Part shown: positions 52,132 to 60,764 of the stretch, one piece after another
Layout of the letters: each line of letters begins with the position of its first letter
Numbering within the stretch: position 1 is the first letter of the stretch
From: Xanthomonas sp. DAR 35659
Lineage (GTDB): Bacteria > Pseudomonadota > Gammaproteobacteria > Xanthomonadales > Xanthomonadaceae
Reading direction: 5' to 3'
DNA length: 64,000 bases
Assembly (NCBI RefSeq): GCF_041242975.1
Contig: NZ_CP162488.1
Location: 4,950,001-5,014,000, forward strand
Position numbers and translations under genes: made by a program
Notes under the pieces: model-generated
The model's database searches: none
Told to the model about the DNA's origin: nothing
The model's input: the letters and a program-made list of their open reading frames with translations, nothing else

Positions 52132-52605
52132 ATGATCAACAACGACGTATTGCGCTCCATTCGCTACATGCTCGACCTCAGCGACCAAATGATCGTCGAT
52201 CTGGCGCAGCTCGCCGATCCCGCCTTCCCGCTCGACAAATCGCAGGTGCCGGCCTATCTGAAGAAGGAGGACGAGGATGGCTTCGTCGAATGCAGCGACC
52301 AGGTGCTGGCGCACGTCCTCGACGGGCTGGTGTTCCACTTCCGCGGCCGCGACGACAGCCTGCCGGCGCGCCCGGTGGAGACGCGCGTGACCAACAACGT
52401 GGTGCTCAAGAAGCTGCGCGTGGCGTTCCAGCTCAAGGACGTGGACATGCACCAGATCTTCGCCGACGCCGGCTTCCCGGTCTCCAAGCCGGAACTGTCG
52501 GCGCTGTTCCGGCAGCCGGAGCACAAGAACTTCCGCCCGTGCGGCGATCAGTTGCTGCGCAATTTCCTCAAGGGCCTGACCTTGCGCGTGCGCGCGGCGG
52601 GTTGA
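52132..52605 (+). CDS. DUF1456 (YehS-like) protein
   Basis: 157 residues from ATG 52132 (MINNDVLRSIRYMLDLSDQM). It has two copies of an about 70-residue unit: VLRSIRYMLDLSDQMIVDLA and VLKKLRVAFQLKDVDMHQIF, each followed by a conserved YLKKED / LFRQPEHKNF segment. Typical of YehS/DUF1456 proteins; function unknown. Starts 45 bp after the MITE-like element. Confidence 0.9.
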   Translation: MINNDVLRSIRYMLDLSDQMIVDLAQLADPAFPLDKSQVPAYLKKEDEDGFVECSDQVLAHVLDGLVFHFRGRDDSLPARPVETRVTNNVVLKKLRVAFQLKDVDMHQIFADAGFPVSKPELSALFRQPEHKNFRPCGDQLLRNFLKGLTLRVRAAG

Positions 52606-52632
52606 GGCGCGGCACGCCTGGGTTTGCCTTCT

Positions 52633-52655
52633 GTAGGAGGGGCTTCAGCCCCGAC
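52633..52655. repeat. REP unit, GGGGCTTCAGCCCC variant
   Basis: A variant REP with a GGGGCTTCAGCCCC palindrome core (consensus GCGGCTTCAGCCGC): both arms changed together, so the hairpin is kept. Confidence 0.8.
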
Positions 52656-52789
52656 AGGACCGATGCCGATGCGCTCGCCGCACGCGGCATCGCGGTTGAG
52701 ATCGGTACTCGGTACCGCCGTCGCTGACGGCATGCCGCTGTGTCGCTGCCTGGACACCGTTCAACGCCGTCGGGTTCGGCGCTTCGCTC

Positions 52790-52810
52790 GTCGCGGCTGA
52801 AGCCGCTCCT
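52790..52810. repeat. REP unit interrupted by the IS110 element
   Basis: GTCGCGGCTGAAGCCGCTCC plus T, the left 21 bp of a REP, stops exactly at the element start. Its last two bases (AC) and the usual following AG resume at 54040. Joined, they give an intact REP, so the element inserted into a REP after its CT core. Confidence 0.88.
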
Positions 52811-52818
52811 TGTATCTG

Positions 52819-53010
52819 GACATGAGGCCCACGTGGCCTTATGTCTTCCGACTGATCATCGGAGCAGTGCGGGAAGCCCAGTCGCTCCTAAAGCCACGAG
52901 CTTGCATTGTAGATTGGCTCCCGCATTGCATATGCTGGCCCATCGGTGTCCGTACGGTATCCAGAGTCCGCCGCAGGCGTGAACTCGCATCCACAAGGCA
53001 GGACCGGGCG
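52819..53010 (+). ncRNA. Bridge RNA of the IS110 element
   Basis: Folded by eye. A 5' hairpin 52819-52845 (GACATGAGGCC / GGCCTTATGTC, one G-U). Target loop: stem GGGAAGCC (52871-52878) with GGCTCCC (52916-52922). Left guide GTCGCTCCT (52881-52889), equal to the REP left target with one G-U. Inner hairpin AAGC/GCTT (52891-52903). Right guide TGTAG (52908-52912), complementary to CTACA across the core. Donor loop: stem CGGTGTCC (52944-52951) with GGACCG (53001-53006). Left donor guide ACGGTATC (52954-52961), identical to the element's right end (54031-54038). Right donor guide ACAAG (52993-52997), complementary to CTTGT at the left end. Exact RNA ends are not known. Confidence 0.8.
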
Positions 53011-53050
53011 CAGCGGTGATCGTGTTCACCCTACGATGGAGGAATTCCCC

Positions 53051-54022
53051 ATGTCCCCAGTCGTCGGTATCGACGTCGCCAAACACCGTTTCGACCTGGC
53101 CATCGACCTGGCCAACGGCAAGTACCGCACCAAGGCCAAGCTTTCCAACGATCCGAAGGGGTTCCAGGCCCTACGGACGTGGCTGCAGAGCCATGCGCAG
53201 GCGGACAGCTGGATCGTGATGGAAGCCACCGGCACCTACCACGAGGCCCTGGCTGAGTTCGTGCACGCCTTGGGCTACCGCGTATGCGTCCTCAACCCGG
53301 CGCAGACGGCGCTGTATGCGCGCAGCCAGCTGACCCGGGTCAAGACCGACCGGAGCGATGCCAAGCTGATCGCCAGCTACGGCCTGCGCCATGCGTCGCA
53401 ATTGCGGCCGTGGCAGTCCGATCCGCCGGCGCTCAAGCACCTCAAGGCGCTGGTGCGTCGGCGCGAGGACCTGCTGCAGATGCTGCAGATGGAGCGCAAC
53501 CGCCTGGACGTCGCCGCGCCGGTGGTGCGCGACTCGCTGCTGGAGATCATCGGCCAGTTGCAAGCGAACATCGCCCAGATCGAACGGGCCATCGACGACC
53601 AGATCGACAAGGATCCTACCCTGCGCGGGCAGCGCGAGCTGCTGGTCAGCATCGACGGCATCGCCGAGAGGAGCGCGGCGCTGTTGCTGGCCGAGCTCGG
53701 CGACGTGGAGCGCTTCTCCCAGGCCTCGGCGGTGACCGCCTTCGCCGGGTTGAATCCACGGCTGCAGGAGTCCGGCAAGCGCAAGGGGCAGGTCTGCATC
53801 TCCCGTACCGGCTCCCCACGCCTGCGCGCCGGCCTGTTCCTGCCGGCCTTGGTCGCCATGACCCACAACCCGGTCGTGCGTGCGCTGAAACAACGCCTGC
53901 GCGAACGCGGCAAGGCCAACAAGCAGATCATCTGCGCCGCCATGCGCAAGCTGCTGCATATCGCCTACGGCGTGCTCAAATCGCGCACGCCCTTCGACCC
54001 TCAAAAGGCCCTTGCCTGTTAG
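53051..54022 (+). CDS. IS110-family serine-RuvC recombinase
   Basis: 323 residues from ATG 53051 with GGAGGAA at 53038-53044. DEDD RuvC-like domain: VVGIDVAKHRFDLAI (Asp), VMEATGTYHEAL (Glu), RVKTDRSDAKLIASYG (Asp, Asp). A coiled-coil middle part follows (LQMLQMERNRLDVAAPVVRD). C-terminal Tnp domain: LVSIDGIAERSAALLLAELG, ASAVTAFAGLNPRLQESGKR and CISRTGSPRLRAGLFLPALV, with the presumed catalytic Ser in SRTGSPRLR. The frame is intact, so the element could be active. Confidence 0.95.
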   Translation: MSPVVGIDVAKHRFDLAIDLANGKYRTKAKLSNDPKGFQALRTWLQSHAQADSWIVMEATGTYHEALAEFVHALGYRVCVLNPAQTALYARSQLTRVKTDRSDAKLIASYGLRHASQLRPWQSDPPALKHLKALVRRREDLLQMLQMERNRLDVAAPVVRDSLLEIIGQLQANIAQIERAIDDQIDKDPTLRGQRELLVSIDGIAERSAALLLAELGDVERFSQASAVTAFAGLNPRLQESGKRKGQVCISRTGSPRLRAGLFLPALVAMTHNPVVRALKQRLRERGKANKQIICAAMRKLLHIAYGVLKSRTPFDPQKALAC

Positions 54023-54143
54023 GGGGGAAGACGGTATCTACAGGGAAGCGACAGCGCGCCGTGAGGCCGGATGGCGGTCGCTGCCGCCACAGCACCGTTG
54101 GCGTCCGACGCTGCCTACAGCAGCGACGCCGGATGCGAGCCGC

Positions 54144-54650
54144 TCAGCGGATCCGGTACACCCGCGCCTTCGGCAGGTCTTCGTCCACCTGCAGGAACCA
54201 GCGTCCGGCGATGCCGGGCACGACCTTGGTCGCCGGCGACGCCAGTGCGGTGCGCAGGGTCATGCTGCCCTTGAGCACCTTCCATTGCTGGCCGTTGTCC
54301 AGCACGAACACGGTGCCCGGCGCCCAGCCGGCGACCTCGCCCTGGACGCGGGCACTGATCGGGCCGTCGTCCAAGCCGATCAGCATGCCCTGCTCGGCCT
54401 GGGCGTCGCTGGCCGACACCGCCGTCGACGCAGGCGCGGGCGCAGCCTTGGGACGTGGCGGCGCCTGGGCCGCGTCGCGCGCGTCGGCGTCGCGCAGCAG
54501 GCGGTTGAGCGTGGCCAGTTGCGCCGGGGTCAAGCCGACCTCGCGCAGTTGCTCGGCGCTGAGCCGGCGCTCGATCTCCACATATCCCGACTGCGCCAGC
54601 GCTGCCGGAGCCGCCAGGGCGCATGCCAGCGCCAGCACTACGTATTTCAT
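54144..54650 (-). CDS. Exported hypothetical protein
   Basis: 168 residues with a signal peptide (MKYVVLALACALAAPAALA, cleavage before QSGYVE). Residues 24-50 hold IERRLSAEQLREVGLTPAQL, a helix pair; a Pro/Ala linker (60-80) leads to a small beta domain: MLIGLDDGPISARVQGEVAG, TVFVLDNGQQWKVLKGSMTL, WFLQVDEDLPKARVYRIR. The last part resembles uncharacterised Xanthomonas exported proteins, but I cannot name a family. Confidence 0.7.
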   Translation of the reverse strand: MKYVVLALACALAAPAALAQSGYVEIERRLSAEQLREVGLTPAQLATLNRLLRDADARDAAQAPPRPKAAPAPASTAVSASDAQAEQGMLIGLDDGPISARVQGEVAGWAPGTVFVLDNGQQWKVLKGSMTLRTALASPATKVVPGIAGRWFLQVDEDLPKARVYRIR

Positions 54651-55225
54651 CGTTCGATCCTGCCGCCTGCGCGGATGAGAAAAAGCCGCGCGGCCCGACG
54701 GGGCCGGCGCCCGGTACGGCGAGTTTGGGTCAGTTCGGTGACAGTGCGGTGACATCGTCCGCGCGGTGATGCGAAGACGCGCAGAAGCACGGCGACGGCG
54801 GCCGCAGCGTTGTCGATTGCGGTGCAGCCGAGGCCGGGGCGTGCGGACCACTGCGGCGGCTGCGGCTGCGGCTGCGGCTGCGGCTGCGGCTGCGGCTGCG
54901 GCTGCTGCGGCGGCGGCGGCGGCGGCGGTTGCGGCTTTGTGGCAGTGGCAGTGGCAGTGGCAGTAGCAGTAGCAGTAGCGGTAGCAGTGGCGGTGGCGGT
55001 GGCGGTGGCGGCGGCGGCGGCGGCGGCATGAAGATAACGATGACGTGGCGGTGGCGGCGGCGGCGGCATGAAGATAACGATGACGTGGCGGTGGCGACAG
55101 CGCCGACCAAGCTCAACACCCAGCCGCGCCGCCCCGCTTTCAGCCGGCGGCATGACCTGGGCGGACGCAGTCCAGTGATGCCCTGACTTACCGCGTGGAC
55201 GCGTAGCGGATCGAGGATGGCGCGC
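54651..55225. repeat. Simple-sequence and minisatellite region
   Basis: 54853-54930 holds GCGGCT hexamers (about ten), then GCGGCG runs. 54942-55020 holds GGCAGT/GGCGGT hexamers. 55021-55060 and 55061-55096 are two copies of a 40-bp unit beginning CGGCGGCATGAAGATAACGA. Open frames on both strands are poly-Ala, poly-Gly or Pro-Gln repeats and I do not count them as genes. Confidence 0.75.
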
Positions 55226-55858
55226 TCATCGATCGCGTTCTTGCGAGTATCGATACAAGCCGGCGATATCCGACGAACACAGCAGCGGCATGGCCTGCTC
55301 GAGGCGATCCAGCGGCCAGTCCCACCATGCCATGTCCAGCAGCATCGCGATGTCTGCTTCGCAAAAGCGCTTCCTGATCGGCTTGGCAGGGTTTCCGCCG
55401 ACGATGGTGTAGGGCTCGACGTCCTTGCTCACCAGGGCGCGGCTGGCGATGACCGCACCGTGACCGATGCTGACACCCGGCATGATCATGGCCTCGGAAC
55501 CGATCCACACGTCGCTGCCGACGACCGTGTCGCCCGCGCGCCGAAAGGCATCGCGCGATTGCGCGAACGCCGGCTCGTCGTCCAGGTAGAAGAACGGGAA
55601 GGAGCTGATCCAGTCGTAACGATGGCCCTGGTTGCCCGCCATCATGAACACCGCTCCGCTGCCGATGGAACAGAAGCTGCCGATGATCAAGCGATCGACG
55701 TCGTCGCGGTCCGGCAGGAGATAGCGCGCGCACTCGTCGAACGCGTGGCCATGGTAGTAACCCGAGTAGTAGCTGTAGCGCCCCACCTGGATGTTGGGGT
55801 TCTCGACCTGCTCGGCCAGCGGCTTGCCCTTGAAGGGGCTCTGGAAGTAGTTGTTCAT
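55226..55858 (-). CDS. CatB-type (xenobiotic) O-acetyltransferase
   Basis: 210 residues from ATG 55858: [80 protein letters not shown] (His base) and hexapeptide repeats [20 protein letters not shown]. Nearly the whole length matches type B chloramphenicol acetyltransferases (left-handed beta helix, acetyl-CoA). Intrinsic chromosomal copies of this kind are common; resistance depends on expression. An in-frame extension upstream has no support. Confidence 0.92.
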   Translation of the reverse strand: MNNYFQSPFKGKPLAEQVENPNIQVGRYSYYSGYYHGHAFDECARYLLPDRDDVDRLIIGSFCSIGSGAVFMMAGNQGHRYDWISSFPFFYLDDEPAFAQSRDAFRRAGDTVVGSDVWIGSEAMIMPGVSIGHGAVIASRALVSKDVEPYTIVGGNPAKPIRKRFCEADIAMLLDMAWWDWPLDRLEQAMPLLCSSDIAGLYRYSQERDR

Positions 55859-56482
55859 AACGCCTGCGATGAAGTTTCCGGCACGATGCCGATGCCTGCC
55901 GTTCGCTCGAGGAAGCGTGTCGATCGAAAGGCAATGCATCGCCTGAGCGCTTGAAGATAGCCTCACTGCCGCAGGAAAGGCCATGCTTGCGGATCCTGGA
56001 CATTGCCCGCTCGGATGTGGGGTCCTGCTTGTCGCCGCGTGCGCCTGATCCTCCGCGTCAGCACCGATCCGGCGGCCGGCGGCGGCGGCACATCGCCGCC
56101 TTTGCCGCTGCGCTCTTCGTGCTCAAGCCCACCACCTGCGACATCGCGCCATACCCCGGGCGGGCACAGCGGTATCGCCGACCACGTCCGCCTGCCAGCG
56201 GGCGCGCAGCCGCGGGAAGGCGCCACGCGCCGTACTCATGCGAATGTCGCCGTCGGTATCGGCGCCGGTCGCCGCGTGCCGCGGCGGACAGCGAACGCCG
56301 GCGCGCTGGCGATGGTTGTCCACCAGGGAGACGCGCTGTCCAGATGGCACCGGCAGGATGCAGCGTAGGCGAGATGTGCACGCCGCCCGCCACGATTCGG
56401 TCTACGATGCGCGGGCTGCGCCGCCCTCCGGCGGGCGCCGCCCGCCGGCGGCGGGCCTTCCCCGTTCTGTCTTGAGGTCTCC
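55859..56482. other. Intergenic region without recognisable gene
   Basis: No convincing coding frame on either strand. A GC-rich hairpin-like stretch (GGCGGGCGCC, 56430-56455) lies just before the HDOD gene. It may be degenerate former coding sequence, but I cannot name it. Confidence 0.45.
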
Positions 56483-57301
56483 ATGAAACTAGAGGTGCTG
56501 TTCGACCAGTTGCACACCCTGCCGACCATCCCCAAGGTGGCGCAGGACCTGATCCTGCAATTCGACAATCCCACCACCAGCCTGGACAGCGTGGCGCGCA
56601 GCATCGAGCGCGATCCGGTGATCGCGGCCAAGGTACTGCGCCTGGCCAACTCGGCGCGCTTCCGCGGCGCGCGCGATTCCACCAGCGTCGAGGACGCGGC
56701 CCTGCGCCTGGGTTTCAACACCCTGCGCACCCTGGTGCTGGCCTCGTCGATGACGGACGCGTTCCACGCCCCCGCGCATTTCGACCTGCGCGCGTTTTGG
56801 CTGCACAGCTTCGAGGTCGCCGGCGTCTGCCGGCTGCTGGCCAAGCAGAAGGGCCTGGACGCGGAAACCGCGTTCACCTGCGGCATGATGCACAACATCG
56901 GCGAACTGCTGATCCAGACCGGCGCGCCGGATTACGCGGCGCAACTGCATCCGGACGCGTCCTCCAGCGGCCGCGCCGCCGAGGAGACCGTGCAACTGGG
57001 CTTCGGCTACCCGGAAGTGGGCGCCGAACTGGCGCGGCGCTGGCACCTGCCGCAGGTGATCCAGACGGCGATCGCCTACCAGGCGCGGCCGCTGCAGGCG
57101 CCGGAAGGCGAGCCGATGCCGCGCGTGGTGGCGCAGGCGGCGCTGGTCGCCGATGCATTGGAGCGCCACGGCGGCGCCACGCCGGAAGCGCGGCAGGCGG
57201 TCAGCGGCCCGCTGCTGGACGACGTGGACCTGGACGCGCTGTTCGACGCCCTGCCGGCCGTGATCGAAGCCGACCGCGCGTTCACCGAGATGCTGCGCTA
57301 G
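56483..57301 (+). CDS. HDOD-domain signalling protein
   Basis: 272 residues. The HDOD domain spans 8-205: LPTIPKVAQDLILQFDNPTT, SIERDPVIAAKVLRLANSAR, RLGFNTLRTLVLASSMTDAF and AFTCGMMHNIGELLIQTGAP. The metal-site His-Asp pair of true HD phosphodiesterases is changed, as is typical for HDOD. These proteins take part in two-component or c-di-GMP-related signalling as scaffolds. Single domain; no response-regulator partner is seen. Confidence 0.88.
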   Translation: MKLEVLFDQLHTLPTIPKVAQDLILQFDNPTTSLDSVARSIERDPVIAAKVLRLANSARFRGARDSTSVEDAALRLGFNTLRTLVLASSMTDAFHAPAHFDLRAFWLHSFEVAGVCRLLAKQKGLDAETAFTCGMMHNIGELLIQTGAPDYAAQLHPDASSSGRAAEETVQLGFGYPEVGAELARRWHLPQVIQTAIAYQARPLQAPEGEPMPRVVAQAALVADALERHGGATPEARQAVSGPLLDDVDLDALFDALPAVIEADRAFTEMLR

Positions 57302-57325
57302 GCACGCACGCTGCCGGTCTCCCCT

Positions 57326-57390
57326 GTAGGAGCGGCTTCAGCCGCGACGCTTTCCCGATGACGCCCGGTCGCAGCTGAAGCCGCTCCTAC
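57326..57390. repeat. REP dyad between convergent genes
   Basis: Units 57326-57348 (forward) and 57368-57390 (reverse, one change: GCAGCTGAAGC) form a hairpin between the convergent HDOD and FAD oxidoreductase genes; likely a bidirectional terminator. Confidence 0.82.
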
Positions 57391-57414
57391 AGGTCGTGAC
57401 CACGGGCGCTGGCG

Positions 57415-58803
57415 CTAGCCGCCTGTGGCCTGCGTCTGCAACGCACCGACCACGCTCGGCCACAGCTCCGACACGGTCGGGTGGATCGGCACCGCCCATT
57501 GCAAGGTTTCGAACGGCTGTTCGGCGTTGATCAGGTCGAGCACGCCGTGGATGGCCTCGTCGCCGTTGATGCCGAGGATCGCCGCGCCGAGGATGCGGTG
57601 GGTCTGCGCATCGGCGATCAGTTTCATGAAGCCGGCGGTCTCGCCGTTCTCGCGGGCGCGCCCGACCTGGGTCATCGGCCGCTTGGCCAGCAGCAGCGGG
57701 CGGCCGCTGGCGCGCGCCTGCGCCTCGGTCAGGCCGACCCGGCCCAGTGGCGGATCGGTGTACAACGCATAGCCGGGCACGCGCTGCGACACCCGGCGCT
57801 GGCCGCCGTCGAGCAGGTTGGCGGCGACGATCTCGTAGTCGTTGTAGGCGGTGTGGGTGAACGCGCCGCGGCCGTTGCAGTCGCCCAGCGCCCACACGCC
57901 GGCGGCGCTGGTCGCCAGGGAGTCGTCGACCACGATGTAGCCGCGCGCGTCGGTGGCGATGCCGGCGTGTTCCAGGCCCAGCTCGTCGGTATTGGGCTGA
58001 CGCCCCATCGCCAGCAGCACATGGCTGGCGACCACTTCCGGCGCGCCGTCCTGGCAATCGACCCGTACCGCCACGCCCTGCGCATGCGGCGCGAAGGCGA
58101 TGCAGTGCGCGCCGGTGCGCACGGTCACGCCCTCGCCTTCCAGTACGCTGCGGATACAGTCGGAAACGTCCTCGTCCTCGCGCGCGATCAACCGCGCTTG
58201 CTGCTCGACCACGGTGACCTGCGCGCCCAACCGACGGAAGATCTGCGCGAATTCCAGGCCGATGTAGCTGCCGCCGACCACCGCCAGGTGCGACGGCACC
58301 TCGCGCAACCGCAGGATCGAGGTATTGGTGAGATAGGCGATGCGTTCCACGCCCGGCAGCGCCGGCACGTGCGCGCGGCCACCGACGTTGAGGAAGATCT
58401 TCGGCGCGGTGATGCAGACCTCGCCCACGCGCAGCCGTTGCGGCGCCTCGAAGCGGGCATGCCCGCGCAACAGGGTGAGCCCGGGCATACCGCCCAGCCA
58501 TTGTTCCAGGTTGTCGCGCGCGTCGTGGGTGACCGCATGCGCGCGCGCCATCACCCGCGCGATGTCGATGCCGACCTCGCCCTGCACCTGCACACCGTAG
58601 TCGGCGGCGCGGCGCGCCAGATGCGCCACGCGCGCGCTGGCGACCAGGGTCTTGGTCGGCATGCAGCCGGTGTTGACGCAGGTGCCGCCAACCAGGTGCC
58701 GCTCGACCAGCGCCACCTGCATGCCGGCCGCGACCAGGCGCGCAGCCAGCGCGGGCCCGGCCTGGCCGGCGCCGACCACGATCGCATCGAAGGCGCGGCT
58801 CAT
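57415..58803 (-). CDS. Pyridine nucleotide-disulfide oxidoreductase (mercuric reductase-like)
   Basis: 462 residues: FAD fold AIVVGAGQAGPALAARLVAA, redox disulfide GGTCVNTGCMPTKTLVASAR (42-51), NAD fold LAVVGGSYIGLEFAQIFRRL, second FAD motif GVWALGDCNGRGAFTHTAYN, and the dimer domain YTDPPLGRVGLTEAQAR. No N-terminal heavy-metal domain and no C-terminal Cys pair, so mercury reduction is unlikely; a general thiol/disulfide or NADPH-linked role is more likely. The start overlaps the following gene's stop in ATGA. Confidence 0.88.
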   Translation of the reverse strand: MSRAFDAIVVGAGQAGPALAARLVAAGMQVALVERHLVGGTCVNTGCMPTKTLVASARVAHLARRAADYGVQVQGEVGIDIARVMARAHAVTHDARDNLEQWLGGMPGLTLLRGHARFEAPQRLRVGEVCITAPKIFLNVGGRAHVPALPGVERIAYLTNTSILRLREVPSHLAVVGGSYIGLEFAQIFRRLGAQVTVVEQQARLIAREDEDVSDCIRSVLEGEGVTVRTGAHCIAFAPHAQGVAVRVDCQDGAPEVVASHVLLAMGRQPNTDELGLEHAGIATDARGYIVVDDSLATSAAGVWALGDCNGRGAFTHTAYNDYEIVAANLLDGGQRRVSQRVPGYALYTDPPLGRVGLTEAQARASGRPLLLAKRPMTQVGRARENGETAGFMKLIADAQTHRILGAAILGINGDEAIHGVLDLINAEQPFETLQWAVPIHPTVSELWPSVVGALQTQATGG

Positions 58804-59264
58804 CGCAGCAGCGCCATCGCCAGCACGCCCAGCGCGATCGCCGCGGCGTCCTCGAGCAGGGCCGCCGGTTGGTCGCGACCGAAACGGCGCGCCATCGCCG
58901 CGCGCGCCGCGGCGCCGCCGAAGGTGCCGAGCACCGCGCCCAGCGCACCGGCGACCAGCGCCGTCACCCACAGCCCGCCGGCCATGCCCACGGCCGCGCC
59001 GCATAGCCCGCCCACCGCGATGCGCGTGGCGAACTGCAGCGGCACCGTACGGCTGGGCGTGCGCGGCAACTGGTCGGCGATCAGTTCGCCGATGGCCAGC
59101 AATGAGATCAGCCAGGGCGTGGCGCGCCACCCGAGAAAGGCCAGCGGCGTGCCCATCAGCGGCAGCACGCCGAGGCTGGCGGCCCAACTGACCACCGCCG
59201 GGGCCGTCATCGCGCGCATGCCGGCGACGACCCCGATCAACAACGCGACCACAAGCAGGTGCAT
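58800..59264 (-). CDS. DUF4126 membrane protein
   Basis: 154 residues, mostly hydrophobic: MHLLVVALLIGVVAGMRAMT, APAVVSWAASLGVLPLMGTP, AVGGLCGAAVGMAGGLWVTA and LVAGALGAVLGTFGGAAARA. About four helices. Start ATG 59264. Its stop overlaps the start of the FAD oxidoreductase (ATGA, 58800-58803), so the pair is one operon. Function unknown; the link to a redox enzyme is suggestive. Confidence 0.82.
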   Translation of the reverse strand: MHLLVVALLIGVVAGMRAMTAPAVVSWAASLGVLPLMGTPLAFLGWRATPWLISLLAIGELIADQLPRTPSRTVPLQFATRIAVGGLCGAAVGMAGGLWVTALVAGALGAVLGTFGGAAARAAMARRFGRDQPAALLEDAAAIALGVLAMALLR

Positions 59265-59410
59265 GGCGGCGACTCCGGCAAACGGCGAGAGGACATCCGG
59301 AACATCCTGACGCGTGCGCCGCGTGGTCCGCGGCGGCGATGCACGAGTATAGGCAGCGCCGCGTGGCAGCCGCAGTGCGCAGGCCAGTTGCGCACGCGCA
59401 TGCAATGCGC

Positions 59411-60688
59411 TCAGGAGGACGGAGCCGGCTTCGCACGCCTGGTGGACCGGCTCTGTTTCGCCGGCCTGGCCGGCGCGGTCGCTCCGGGGGTTTTCGCCGG
59501 CGGCGTTGCTTTGGTTGCCTTGGTTGCTTTGCCTGTCTTGGTTGTCTTGGAAGCTCTGGTCGATTTGGTCGCGCCGCTTGCCTTGGATGCCTTGGTGCTC
59601 TTCACGGCTTTGACGGTCTTGGCCTTGCTGCTCGGCTCGACTGCCTTGCTCGCCTTCGTCCCGGCCGTCGGCGCCGGCTTGGACCGCTGCTTGTTCAAAG
59701 GCATCCTGACCGCCCTGCGCGCTTTCGACAGCGCGGACGGTACCGTCGCGTCCGACACCTCGACCGCCTTGGCGGAAGCGGACGACGCACGCACGGGGCG
59801 TTTCGGCCTGGCCGGCGCCGCGCCGGATCGCCCGGTGGCGGTCCTGTCGCCTTTCGCCGGGCGATCGACCTTCCGCGTGGGCACCGCGGCACCCGCGCGT
59901 GGGGCCGGCGCCTTCAGCGCGATCCAGGTCGGCGCGTGGTCGCTGGCATGCGGCAGATCGCGCACCCAGCGATCCACGCCGGCATCGCGCAGGCGCGCGG
60001 CCAACGGCGGATTCAACAGCAGGTGGTCGATGCGCAGGCCCGCATCGCGCTGCCAGTGTTGCCGGAAGTAATCCCAGAACGTGTAGATCCGGCGGTCGCC
60101 GTGCACCTGGCGCAGGCTGTCGGTCCAGCCCTGCGCCAGCAGGTCCGCATACGCCTGGCGGCTCTCCGGCTGCAGCAGCGCATCGCGGCGCCACGAGGCC
60201 GGATCGTAGATGTCCGTATCCGTGGGCACGACGTTGAAATCGCCGATCAGCGCGACCGGATGCGGCAACGCCACCAGTTGCCGCGCATGCCGCTGCAAGC
60301 GCGCGAACCAGTCCAGCTTGTAGTCGAACTTCGGCCCCGGGCGCGGATTGCCGTTGGGCAGGTACAGGCAGCCGACCAGCACGCCGTGCGCCATCGCTTC
60401 CAGGTAGCGGCTTTGCGTGTCGCGTGGGTCGCCCGGCAGGCCGCGCCGGCTTTCCACCGGATCGCAGCCCTTGGCCAGGATCGCCACGCCGTTCCACGAC
60501 GACTGCCCCAGCCACAGCGCGCCGTAGCCGGCGGCATGCAGTTCGCCGATCGGAAAACCGGCGTCCACGCTCTTGAGTTCCTGCAGCCCGACGATGTCCG
60601 GCGCCTCGCGCCGCAACCACTCCAGCAACTGCGGCAGACGGCTGCGGATGCCGTTGACGTTGTAGGTCGCGATCCTGAGCGTGTTCAT
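59411..60688 (-). CDS. xthA: Exonuclease III-type AP endonuclease with a long basic C-terminal tail
   Basis: 425 residues. Residues 1-257 are a complete exonuclease III: MNTLRIATYNVNGIRSRLPQ, IVGLQELKS (Glu), PVALIGDFNVVPTDTDIYDP (Asp, Asn), YTFWDYFRQHWQRDAGLRID and LPHASDHAPTWIAL (catalytic His). Residues 265-425 are a Lys/Ala/Thr/Ser-rich tail with repeats such as KASKASGATKSTRASKTTKT, resembling histone H1-like domains. The typical enzyme is 255-270 residues, so this tail is an unusual addition. It is in the same frame with no stop, at 59414-59900 on the plus axis. Confidence 0.88.
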   Translation of the reverse strand: MNTLRIATYNVNGIRSRLPQLLEWLRREAPDIVGLQELKSVDAGFPIGELHAAGYGALWLGQSSWNGVAILAKGCDPVESRRGLPGDPRDTQSRYLEAMAHGVLVGCLYLPNGNPRPGPKFDYKLDWFARLQRHARQLVALPHPVALIGDFNVVPTDTDIYDPASWRRDALLQPESRQAYADLLAQGWTDSLRQVHGDRRIYTFWDYFRQHWQRDAGLRIDHLLLNPPLAARLRDAGVDRWVRDLPHASDHAPTWIALKAPAPRAGAAVPTRKVDRPAKGDRTATGRSGAAPARPKRPVRASSASAKAVEVSDATVPSALSKARRAVRMPLNKQRSKPAPTAGTKASKAVEPSSKAKTVKAVKSTKASKASGATKSTRASKTTKTGKATKATKATPPAKTPGATAPARPAKQSRSTRRAKPAPSS

Positions 60689-60764
60689 CGCTTGCGCCGT
60701 TGCAGAGCCGGTCATCACCTTGCCCGGGCTAGGCTCGGCGCATCGTGAAAGCCCGGAGCGCCGC

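Larger units (their letters stand above)
52811..54039 (+). mobile_element. IS110-family insertion sequence in a REP
   Basis: 1,229-bp element bounded by CT dinucleotides (52809-52810 CT is read with the core shift as ...CTCCT at the left; CT at 54038-54039). Ends: left TGTATCTGGACATGAG, right GACGGTATCT. No inverted repeats, as in the IS110 group. A 240-bp non-coding left end precedes the recombinase, and only 17 bp follow it: the IS110/IS621 arrangement, where a bridge RNA is made from the left end. Target: a Xanthomonas-type REP. Boundaries are deduced by restoring the REP. Confidence 0.85.

Noticed and set aside
54730..55119. Poly-Pro/Leu/Arg/Ser open frame in the simple-repeat region
   Set aside because: Every frame is open here because of hexamer repeats; no start signal or conserved part.
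55859..56482. Several 80-120 codon frames on both strands
   Set aside because: None has consistent codon use, a ribosome site or a recognisable pattern.
57415..58803. Mercuric reductase function
   Set aside because: No N-terminal metal-binding domain, no C-terminal vicinal cysteines and no mer genes nearby.
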